Of a stretch of DNA of 10,013 nt, positions 1 to 5,530 are shown one piece after another. A program made the translations under genes and the position numbers. The stretch's first letter is position 1. Every line of letters begins with the position of its first letter. The notes beneath the pieces are model-generated. The model saw only the letters and a program-made list of their open reading frames with translations, was not told the origin of the DNA and did no database searches. The DNA comes from Gallionellaceae bacterium (GTDB lineage Bacteria; Pseudomonadota; Gammaproteobacteria; Burkholderiales; Gallionellaceae): contig PLYB01000139.1 in assembly GCA_003151655.1 (NCBI GenBank), positions 1 to 10,013 of the forward strand, read 5' to 3'.

Positions 1-995
1 GGCGCGGTTCGACTCAGTTGGAGATCAATAGTTCGTGCCCATTCGTCAATCGGAGCATCGAGAGGCAAAATAACGCCAGATTCTGGTTTAACATCCCTTC
101 GTGCTCCGCACTCGTTAGAAATCACCACGGGAACTTGAGCTGCCATCGCCTCGCATATAACCATGCCATAAGGCTCGGATTTGGCCGGATGTAACAACAC
201 ATCGAATTCTGAGTAATCTACAAGGTTACCCCACTCCTTCAGGAAGTAGCTCCCGTTTGGCCATTCAGAAAACAGATGCTGCACATCAAGCGGATTAGGT
301 CCCTTTACAATAAAAAGCAGATTCGGACGAGTGCGACGTAACTGCTCAACGGCTGCAACGGCCAATGCCAGTCCCTTGCGCTTCCACTCTTTTCCAACAA
401 ATCCGATTACGCCACCACTTGCGGGAACGATGTGCGGTTTGAAAGACGGACTCGGCTCAATTCCCGGGGTAACTGGCGCTGATAATTTATGAGCAAACGG
501 GGGGTAGTATTGAGTTAGTTGCTGTTTGATAAGTTGAGAATTGGGAACGATGCACTTGGCAACTGCCAATTCACGTTTTTCTAAATACAGATTCATGGCA
601 ACTCTTAGAGAAATTAAACGCCACCATGGTTTCTCAAGTATTGTTGCGAATAACGGGCCGTGAAAAGAAATAATATCGTGGCAACTAGTGCGCTCGTGAC
701 TGTGAATAATGGCATCATTTTGCGGGTTTGTAGCTAGCCAATTTTTCACACGCCGATCAAAGCGAAGTGCCGAAAGCCAACGTGGTCGCGGCGCGATTTC
801 GCCGAGTTCATGCACCACGATGCCCTTTGGTTTTTCCTCATAGCAACGTTCGCAAACAACCGTAACACGGTGCCCCAGCTTTTGAAGTTGAATGGTCAGC
901 TCCCACACATACCGCTCCATGCCGCCAACGTGGCCATATCGCCGAACAATATGCATCAAGTGCAGTTCTTGCTGGAATGGCTCATGTGATTTCAA
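1..995 (-). CDS. Glycosyltransferase family 4 (GT-B fold), 3' end outside window
   Basis: Retaining GT4-type glycosyltransferases move a sugar from a nucleotide donor to a glycan or lipid acceptor at the cytoplasmic face of the inner membrane, often for LPS core, O-antigen or exopolysaccharide. The 331 visible residues start with an N-terminal Rossmann-like domain containing HIVRRYGHVGGMERYVWEL, including the glycine-rich acceptor-side loop. The C-terminal donor domain starts near residue 196 (VIGFVGKEWKRKG) and holds the E-x7-E motif (E274, E282; EPYGMVICE), the donor-binding signature of the family. The TTG at 995 is chosen because GGGAG lies five bases upstream and an in-frame TAG lies just before it. 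An ATG at 956 (MHIVRRYG) matches where relatives often begin and is a fair alternative. The gene has no visible link to the metal-uptake-like locus beside it. The acceptor cannot be told from sequence, and the C-terminus is missing. Confidence 0.88.
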   Translation of the reverse strand, partial: MKSHEPFQQELHLMHIVRRYGHVGGMERYVWELTIQLQKLGHRVTVVCERCYEEKPKGIVVHELGEIAPRPRWLSALRFDRRVKNWLATNPQNDAIIHSHERTSCHDIISFHGPLFATILEKPWWRLISLRVAMNLYLEKRELAVAKCIVPNSQLIKQQLTQYYPPFAHKLSAPVTPGIEPSPSFKPHIVPASGGVIGFVGKEWKRKGLALAVAAVEQLRRTRPNLLFIVKGPNPLDVQHLFSEWPNGSYFLKEWGNLVDYSEFDVLLHPAKSEPYGMVICEAMAAQVPVVISNECGARRDVKPESGVILPLDAPIDEWARTIDLQLSRTA

Positions 996-1284
996 AATTT
1001 CTCCCTACTCCTAAATATAGGCGGCTTGTGTTTGACTTCCGCACAATTCATTAAGTAATTAAGCTAGCGGTAAGCCTTGTTCTTACATAGGGGATTCCAC
1101 TATTTGATGGTACGGCAGATATCAAAAATTCGAAAGACTATTTGCGCATTTATTGAGTAAATAACTGTAAATGCCGCTGTCAGTCTTGAGCAGTAGTTAT
1201 TTATCAGAAGGATTGAATTTGATTTGGTCTGACATTAATTGTCAGATTAAAGTTGTAATTGCTACAGATAATGGCTTGTTAGGT
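996..1284. other. Non-coding gap between glycosyltransferase and TlpA-like gene
   Basis: This AT-rich stretch of 289 bases lies between two minus-strand genes. I see no convincing gene, RNA or hairpin-plus-T-run terminator in it. The only clear structure is the palindrome at 1228-1246. A TATATT near 1013-1018 could be a -10 element for the glycosyltransferase, but no -35 sits at a usual distance, so I do not call a promoter. Confidence 0.5.
1228..1246. repeat. 19-bp palindrome TCTGACA-N5-TGTCAGA
   Basis: Perfect 7-bp arms surround a TTAAT centre. It lies about 40 bases after the stop codon of the TlpA-like gene and over 200 bases before the glycosyltransferase start. Neither strand has a T-run after it, so it does not look like a rho-independent terminator. 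It may be an operator or a transcript-end stabiliser. The inner GACA/TGTC words resemble the GCGACA-N3-TGTCGC dyads of this window, but the spacing differs (5 versus 3), so I do not group them. Confidence 0.5.
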
Positions 1285-1794
1285 TTATTGAATAAATAGA
1301 CCTACTGAATCTGGTTTTTGTGCGATGGCTTGCTCGATTTCATTCTGGGTCAGCGGCCCATCATGGTGACCAACCAGTTTCCCGGATGGGGAATACAGGA
1401 AACTGGTCGGCATACCAGCCATCTCGCCAAAATCGCTGGCGATGTCTTCGTTTCCCATCACGACGGGGTATGAAACTGATTTCGTGTGAACAACATCCAT
1501 AACTTCTTTTTTGTTGCGGTACATAACTGCTACACCGATCACCAGTAAATCTTTATGCTGGAGTTGCACTGCATTCAGATCGGGCAATTCTGCGATACAA
1601 GTAGGACACCACGGTGCCCAGAAGTTGACCAGCACCCACTTACCTTTTTGATCGGCAAGCTTATAGCGAACGCCATCCTTGTCCTTGAGCGACCAATCGC
1701 CAGCACAAGCCAGCGAGCTGAATAATGATGCCAACAAGAGCGCGGTGAATAATGCTCTTCTGTGCAAGATATGCCGGTTTTGTGTTGTGCTCAT
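1285..1794 (-). CDS. TlpA/ResA-like periplasmic thioredoxin-fold protein (CPTC)
   Basis: This 169-residue protein is predicted to be an exported thiol-disulfide oxidoreductase. A basic N-terminus and hydrophobic stretch (residues 11-29, HRRALFTALLLASLFSSL) form a signal peptide that likely ends at ACA/G. The TlpA-type fold follows: VLVNFWAPWCPTC with active-site C63 and C66, then the GMPTSFLY segment with the cis-proline. TlpA, ResA and CcmG relatives reduce specific cysteine pairs, for example in cytochrome c or copper-site assembly. The ATG at 1794 is preferred because it gives a clean signal peptide and a 31-base gap from the upstream gene. The longer GTG start at 1845 would overlap that gene and push the signal sequence inward. 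No strong Shine-Dalgarno is visible. It is the last gene of the barrel-protein unit, so the CASCGC cysteines of that protein are its obvious candidate substrate; this is inference. Confidence 0.88.
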   Translation of the reverse strand: MSTTQNRHILHRRALFTALLLASLFSSLACAGDWSLKDKDGVRYKLADQKGKWVLVNFWAPWCPTCIAELPDLNAVQLQHKDLLVIGVAVMYRNKKEVMDVVHTKSVSYPVVMGNEDIASDFGEMAGMPTSFLYSPSGKLVGHHDGPLTQNEIEQAIAQKPDSVGLFIQ

Positions 1795-1825
1795 GGTTCG
1801 AATTATATCGCTATGTAACTTTTTG

Positions 1826-2887
1826 CTAGAAGTTTTGATGCACACCTATATTCGCAATGTACGACGGCACGAGTTGCAGTGAACCAACATTTTCGTAAAT
1901 AGGTATCTGAACAAAACCATAGACCGACATACCCCCACCTACACGCACCGATACGCCGGGCGACAGGTAAGCCAGGTTGCCGCCACTGATCGGATTTCCG
2001 GTGAACACGTCGGTTGGTACTCCTGTACCTTGATCATATTCACGATGGATGAAATTCAGTTGAAGCATCGGGCTTACTGAGGCACCAAAACCGGCATAAC
2101 GAATGCCAGTGTTGACCAAGTAAGCATCTCCAGGACGGTAGGTTACTCCTCCTGCCTCGGTTGCCAAAGGCGAAACAGCATGCTGGACAGTTCCTTGAAC
2201 GAACCAACCGTATGTGCGGATTGCACCGGAGGTGTAGGCTCCTAAAATAACGTCAGTTGACCCCGTGCCGATTTGCAAACCCGGATCAAGCGAGACGCCT
2301 GCTTGGCCAGCAGCCGCACCGCCAGTGAAATCGGCACCCGTTTCACCAGTTGCAAGTTTAACTCCCAAAATAAGTCCGCTAGTTTTATCATCAAAGAAAC
2401 CACTATAGTGTCCAACTACGCGAATGTCGCCCAATCCAGCCCGATCAGATGTTTGGAAGTTGGCACCATAGTCAGCACCACCATTTGTTGTAGTTCCATT
2501 GGTTCCATGAGTTCGCATCAAAAATGGAATTTGTATGCTGACACCCCAAGTGTCGCTGTTGTAATTAAACGCATTGGTGACAGTTTGAGTTACCGTTGAA
2601 GTCTCGATTTCAGTACCGTTGGCATACAGTGACTGAACAAATGCGGCAGATGGTTTACTGTTGCCATAGATTAGGGTGTTCTGGTTGATGTAGCTGTCGG
2701 ATAAATCATAAGACCAACCTTCTTTGGTACTAATCCCTTGGCTTCCCCAATCTGTCGAAAGTGTGCAGCCACAAGAGGCACAGGCGGATGCGTTACTTAA
2801 GGCAAAAAATGGTGTTAAAGCAAGTGCTGTGACTAAAACAGCGCGAATGGATTTGTTGTTGGAAGAATTATTAAGCGCAGCAGTCAT
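1826..2887 (-). CDS. Outer-membrane beta-barrel protein with N-terminal CxxCxC motif
   Basis: This 353-residue protein has a signal peptide (residues 1-35, core AVLVTALALTPFFAL) ending in NASA, followed at once by C36-A-S-C39-G-C41. The rest is glycine-rich with alternating beta-strand patterns and ends in Phe, typical of Bam-assembled barrels. GLGDIRVVGHYSGFF and GVKLATGETG resemble the 'transporter' barrel family often annotated as phenol MetA-pathway (Phenol_MetA_deg); that is recalled family knowledge, not a search result. It may be an outer-membrane channel. The Cys cluster suggests metal binding or disulfides near the barrel entrance. A lipobox is unlikely because residue -3 is Ala, so signal peptidase I cleavage is favoured. 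The ATG at 2887 is chosen because it places the signal peptide at the N-terminus and leaves the upstream promoter and dyad outside the gene; AAGGG lies about 12 bases upstream. It is followed by the TlpA-like gene 31 bases on. Confidence 0.85.
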   Translation of the reverse strand: MTAALNNSSNNKSIRAVLVTALALTPFFALSNASACASCGCTLSTDWGSQGISTKEGWSYDLSDSYINQNTLIYGNSKPSAAFVQSLYANGTEIETSTVTQTVTNAFNYNSDTWGVSIQIPFLMRTHGTNGTTTNGGADYGANFQTSDRAGLGDIRVVGHYSGFFDDKTSGLILGVKLATGETGADFTGGAAAGQAGVSLDPGLQIGTGSTDVILGAYTSGAIRTYGWFVQGTVQHAVSPLATEAGGVTYRPGDAYLVNTGIRYAGFGASVSPMLQLNFIHREYDQGTGVPTDVFTGNPISGGNLAYLSPGVSVRVGGGMSVYGFVQIPIYENVGSLQLVPSYIANIGVHQNF

Positions 2888-2921
2888 GACTTTGATTCCC
2901 TTGCGAGTTGAATGTTTTTTA

Positions 2922-2927
2922 ATTATA
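2922..2927 (-). promoter_or_regulatory. -10 element (TATAAT) of barrel-protein/TlpA unit
   Basis: A perfect TATAAT reads toward the barrel-protein gene and predicts a transcript start near 2915, giving a leader of roughly 28 bases. At 17-bp spacing the -35 position reads ATAGCA, a poor match to TTGACA. A perfect -10 with a weak -35 is typical of activator-dependent promoters, and the 17-bp dyad lies where a class II activator would bind. Confidence 0.6.
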
Positions 2928-2929
2928 TA

Positions 2930-2939
2930 GTGCGCGCAC
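2930..2939. repeat. 10-bp palindrome GTGCGCGCAC in promoter spacer
   Basis: A perfect self-complementary decamer sits three bases upstream of the TATAAT, in the -10/-35 spacer. A protein bound here would block RNA polymerase, so it could be a second, repressive operator. The receptor promoter has no matching sequence at this position (it has CAATATTG instead), so it may be chance. Confidence 0.35.
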
Positions 2940-2949
2940 ATCATTGCTA

Positions 2950-2966
2950 TGCGACAAATTGTCGCA
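2950..2966. promoter_or_regulatory. 17-bp operator-like dyad TGCGACAAATTGTCGCA
   Basis: Perfect 8-bp arms flank a single central base, an odd-symmetry dyad. Its centre (2958) lies 31 bases upstream of the first base of the TATAAT, about -43 from the predicted start. The same 15-bp core (GCGACA-N3-TGTCGC) lies upstream of the TonB-dependent receptor at 9440-9454. Two copies before two functionally matching units strongly suggest a binding site for a shared regulator. I do not recognise the regulator: the odd spacing does not fit typical CRP/FNR sites, and the sequence does not match the Fur, Zur, NsrR or CueR consensus as I know them. Confidence 0.7.
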
Positions 2967-3038
2967 CCCATAGCCTGTTATGCAAGGTTAAACCCGGATT
3001 GTTAATTAGCCGCTGGAACGCCACAAAATCAAGGTGTT

Positions 3039-3084
3039 GTAGGTCGGGCTTCAGCCCGACATGTCGGGTTAAAACCCGACCTAC
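3039..3084. repeat. REP-like double-hairpin element
   Basis: The ends GTAGGTCGGG and CCCGACCTAC are perfect 10-bp inverted repeats. Inside are two hairpins: 3043-3060 (GTCGGGC, TTCA loop, GCCCGAC) and 3063-3080 (GTCGGGT-TAAA-ACCCGAC). Elements built on GTAGGTCGGG with paired hairpins are common extragenic repeats in proteobacteria, sometimes linked to RAYT transposases; this is recalled knowledge. A looser outer pair (2988-3003 TTAAACCCGGATTGTT with the reverse complement of 3094-3107, allowing two single-base bulges) could extend the fold to about 120 bases. It lies 116 bases after the exbD stop and may stabilise or end that transcript. Confidence 0.75.
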
Positions 3085-3199
3085 GTTCAAATGAACAACC
3101 GGGTTAAAAGATGGAATTATCTTCACGAAATGCAATTGATTTACTGACTTGAATAGCGGGAATGCAGCATGGCAACTGATCCAACTCCAAAGTGAATTT

Positions 3200-3616
3200 C
3201 TATTGCGACGGATCGGTCACGAATCCAATTCGCGTCAATCCGGATTTTGCCGCTGCGGACATTACCTGTGCCACCAGCTCGTAGTGCGCCATACGATCCG
3301 CACGAATATGCAATTCCGGCTGCGGTTGTTTCTTTGATTCCAATGCAAAGCGTGCTGGCAGCGAAGATGCATCGACCTTCTCACCACTCCAAAATAAATT
3401 GCCGTCCTCGCGAATGGCAAACTCAATATGATCCGGCTTGGTAATATTAGGATTGCTTGTCGCTTTCGGCAAATCTATTTTTACCGAATTAGTCAGCAGA
3501 GGCGCAGTGATTATAAAAACAACCAGTAATACCAGCATCAGATCCACCAGCGGTACTACATTAATTTCAGCCATCGGCCCCTGATGGTGCCGTGAATCAA
3601 AACTTCCGAATGCCAT
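3200..3616 (-). CDS. exbD: ExbD, proton-channel subunit of the TonB motor
   Basis: ExbD is a single-pass inner-membrane protein that with ExbB forms the proton-driven motor energising TonB. The 138 residues start with a short cytoplasmic tail and the family motif AEINVVPLVDLMLVLLVVF. The transmembrane helix spans about residues 22-42 and carries D25, the essential proton-carrying aspartate, at the same number as in E. coli ExbD. The rest is the periplasmic domain (about 43-138), with ELHIRADRMAHYELVAQVM near the end. The start is well supported: AAGGAG lies six bases before the ATG. It is the last gene of the unit, 64 bases after exbB. TolR is a relative, but adjacency to tonB and a TonB-dependent receptor makes ExbD the better name. 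Confidence 0.95.
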   Translation of the reverse strand: MAFGSFDSRHHQGPMAEINVVPLVDLMLVLLVVFIITAPLLTNSVKIDLPKATSNPNITKPDHIEFAIREDGNLFWSGEKVDASSLPARFALESKKQPQPELHIRADRMAHYELVAQVMSAAAKSGLTRIGFVTDPSQ

Positions 3617-3638
3617 ATTTTTCTCCTTGTATTTTCGT

Positions 3639-3666
3639 TGGGTTAAGCATTGAATCCACTAACCCA
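3639..3666 (-). repeat. Inverted repeat between exbB and exbD
   Basis: TGGGTTA (3639-3645) and TAACCCA (3660-3666) are perfect 7-bp arms with a 14-base loop, in the only sizeable gap within the motor genes. No T-run follows on the minus strand, so it is not an obvious terminator. It could form an mRNA stem-loop that tunes the exbB:exbD ratio, which is not 1:1 in the assembled complex. Support is modest. Confidence 0.35.
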
Positions 3667-3680
3667 TCTGACGAAATCCA

Positions 3681-4361
3681 TCAACCTTTTTTATCCCCAA
3701 CGGTTACCAGCGTATATAAATCATGCGCAAAGTTATCCAGTTGCGCTAGCCACAATCTATTTCTACGGGTGAACGAGTTGTAGGCCAGCACTGCCGGAAT
3801 CGCGACTGCCAGCCCCACTGCGGTCATAATCAGTGCTTCGCCCACCGGCCCTGCCACCTTGTCCAACGTGCCTTGACCGCTCATGCCAATCTGCACCAGT
3901 GCATGATATATCCCCCATACCGTGCCGAACAATCCGACGAACGGAGCAGCCGAACCCGCAGATGCCAATACCGTCAAGCCATGTTCAATCTTGGTTGATT
4001 CTTGGTCGATACCATTTCGTAAAACACGCGTTAAGTATTCAGACACTCCACCCGCAGCCAGCAACTTTTCAGCGCCCTTTTGATTGCCGGAATTAACTGC
4101 CAGCGCCTGCTTCGCCAAATTAGAAAAAGCATTTTCATCACTACTTGTACTTAACGTGTATTGCATCTCATGTAAAGAAGAGGAATCCCAAAATTGTTTT
4201 AAGAAAATATCCGCCCGCTTGCGCGCCCCCATATTGGCAAGGGCTTTAGTCACCATCAAATACCAGCTCGCTAGCGATAACGCTAACAATAAAAGCAACA
4301 CCACCTTACCCATCGCATCGCATTGCAAAATAAAATGCGCAAAACCCAAGTTCTGTCCCAT
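3681..4361 (-). CDS. exbB: ExbB, scaffold subunit of the TonB motor
   Basis: ExbB is the three-helix inner-membrane protein that pentamerises around ExbD and couples the proton gradient to TonB. The 226 residues show helix 1 at about 17-38 (MGKVVLLLLLALSLASWYLM), a cytoplasmic domain at about 40-125, helix 2 at about 128-158 with the signature SAAPFVGLFGTVWGIYHAL, and helix 3 at about 174-195 (EALIMTAVGLAVAIPAVLAY). Length and topology match the short ExbB/MotA-TolQ type. The ATG start has AAGGAAG just upstream, lying inside the end of tonB, and only one base separates the tonB stop from this start (TGA-C-ATG), so translational coupling is likely. It sits between tonB and exbD, as in a dedicated TonB system. 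Confidence 0.95.
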   Translation of the reverse strand: MGQNLGFAHFILQCDAMGKVVLLLLLALSLASWYLMVTKALANMGARKRADIFLKQFWDSSSLHEMQYTLSTSSDENAFSNLAKQALAVNSGNQKGAEKLLAAGGVSEYLTRVLRNGIDQESTKIEHGLTVLASAGSAAPFVGLFGTVWGIYHALVQIGMSGQGTLDKVAGPVGEALIMTAVGLAVAIPAVLAYNSFTRRNRLWLAQLDNFAHDLYTLVTVGDKKG

Positions 4362-4362
4362 G

Positions 4363-4995
4363 TCATCTTCCTTCTAAAATAAAATTTAACGGTTGCAAGG
4401 CGATGGCACGCACGGCAAAACCATTGCGCATGGATGGCTTGCACCGCCAAGTCCTAACTGCGTTCAGTGCTGCATCATCAAGGCGCTGAAAACCTGAACT
4501 TGTTTTTACTTCCGCATTTGCAACACGGCCATCTTCCCCAAGCACGACTTGCAGCACCACCTTGCCCTGCTCATTCAATCGTTTAGAAAACGCCGGATAC
4601 TCAGGTGGGGAGCGATCAGGGCATGCCGCAGACAAATTCCCGGATAGCACCACAGGCTGCGGCGCTACCTCAATCACAGGTGGCGGTGAATATACAACTG
4701 CGTCTTGTGGTGACACTACCGGCGTCTCTGCCACCAAGGGTTGCGGTATCGGCTCCAGTGGTTTGGGCACTGGCTTATATTCCAGCTTGGGGGGCTTCGG
4801 TTTTTCGCTTGGCGACTCGTCTATCATATTAACCATTAAGGTTAATGCTTCGTCCGCACTCGGGATAATGTGATAACTCCATAGCATATAAAATGCTGCG
4901 CCGTGAAGCGCCAGCACAAACAATAAACCAATCAACTGTTCCTGTTTCAAGTTACGCAACAATTTAAACATTCGTTTCATCCGAAATGGAACCAT
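4363..4995 (-). CDS. tonB: TonB energy-transducing protein
   Basis: TonB spans the periplasm and passes ExbB/ExbD energy to outer-membrane receptors by pairing with their TonB box. The 210 residues contain one N-terminal membrane anchor (about 21-41, LIGLLFVLALHGAAFYMLWSY) with the His expected in TonB anchors (H31). A Pro/Lys/Glu-rich spacer follows (about 62-117, with repeated KP, EP and QP). The C-terminal domain spans about 120-210 (KVVLQVVLGEDGRV, SSGFQRLDDAALNAVRTW). Two cysteines (C125, C185) in that domain could form a disulfide. The ATG at 4995 is chosen for GGAA about six bases upstream; ATGs at 4980 and 4971 and a TTG at 5028 are alternatives. It follows the CTHC thioredoxin-like gene by 55 bases and abuts exbB. 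The linked receptor is the likely main client. Confidence 0.93.
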   Translation of the reverse strand: MVPFRMKRMFKLLRNLKQEQLIGLLFVLALHGAAFYMLWSYHIIPSADEALTLMVNMIDESPSEKPKPPKLEYKPVPKPLEPIPQPLVAETPVVSPQDAVVYSPPPVIEVAPQPVVLSGNLSAACPDRSPPEYPAFSKRLNEQGKVVLQVVLGEDGRVANAEVKTSSGFQRLDDAALNAVRTWRCKPSMRNGFAVRAIALQPLNFILEGR

Positions 4996-5050
4996 TTGCG
5001 TTCCATACCTCGTGTAATTGCCATGCAAGAGTCGGCATCAAGAACCCGGT

Positions 5051-5530
5051 TCATCCTTGCTTCAGGCTTGATTGAATCCAATGCTCAATTTCTTTGCGAT
5101 CAATTTTTCCGCTGATTGCGGTCGAGTGTCCGCTAGCGTCAAAAAAATAGGTACGCGGCAATTCGCCGTACCATTGCGGATCAACTTCAAAGCGTAGCCG
5201 CTCAACATAGCCATCGGCGAATACCCAGGAATCGGCATGGCTCAAGCGGTAATGCTGAAGCGTACGCGCTATCTGCTGTGTTTGCTCTGGCGAGTCGGTA
5301 GAAACCAGCACCAGATCAAGGTTGCGGTATTTTTTTGACAGTTTGCCGAGCAGCGCCATATCGTCGATGCAATGGGTACAGTCCAACGACCAAAGCGCAA
5401 GGATAAACGGTTTGTCCTGATGCGATGCCACAATAACCTGCTGGCTGCCGCGCACGAATGGTTTTAACTCCTGCGCCTGCACTGCCACAAAAGCCAGCAA
5501 CGCGGCAAAAAATATAAATCCGCGAATCAC
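5051..5530 (-). CDS. Exported thioredoxin-fold protein with CTHC active site
   Basis: This 159-residue protein has a signal peptide (residues 1-19, FIFFAALLAFVAVQA) and a thioredoxin-like domain: PFILALWSLDCTHC with C51 and C54, VLVSTDS as a central strand, and GELPRTYFF with cis-Pro P125. It is TlpA/ResA-like, but the usual CPxC is replaced by CTHC. A His between the cysteines tends to shift redox potential in this superfamily and could also bind metal. Its GTG start overlaps the propeller stop codon (GTGA, 4-bp overlap), which implies translational coupling and suggests the two proteins work together. The propeller has four conserved-looking cysteines (CDCC and CPHH) that this protein might keep reduced or help load with metal; this is inference. 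It is distinct in sequence from the CPTC protein at the other end of the locus. Confidence 0.88.
   Translation of the reverse strand: MIRGFIFFAALLAFVAVQAQELKPFVRGSQQVIVASHQDKPFILALWSLDCTHCIDDMALLGKLSKKYRNLDLVLVSTDSPEQTQQIARTLQHYRLSHADSWVFADGYVERLRFEVDPQWYGELPRTYFFDASGHSTAISGKIDRKEIEHWIQSSLKQG

Larger units (their letters stand above)
2888..3199. other. Intergenic control and repeat region between exbD and barrel-protein gene
   Basis: These 312 bases separate the end of the six-gene unit from the start of the barrel-protein gene on the same strand. They hold the promoter (-10 at 2922-2927), the 10-bp palindrome, the operator-like dyad (2950-2966) and the REP-like double hairpin (3039-3084) with its outer arms. 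I see no gene here. Because a promoter and a strong secondary structure lie here, the barrel protein and TlpA-like protein are best read as a separate transcription unit. Confidence 0.6.

Noticed and set aside
2950..2966. Assigning the dyad to CRP/FNR, Fur or NsrR
   Set aside because: The dyad is centred on one base, whereas CRP/FNR sites have even spacing, and the letters do not fit Fur or NsrR consensus sequences.
2888..2971. 28-residue N-terminal extension of the barrel protein
   Set aside because: It overlaps the TATAAT and the 17-bp dyad and displaces the signal peptide.
3039..3084. Classical rho-independent terminator after exbD
   Set aside because: Hairpins are strong but lack a following T-run; the form fits a REP-type repeat better.
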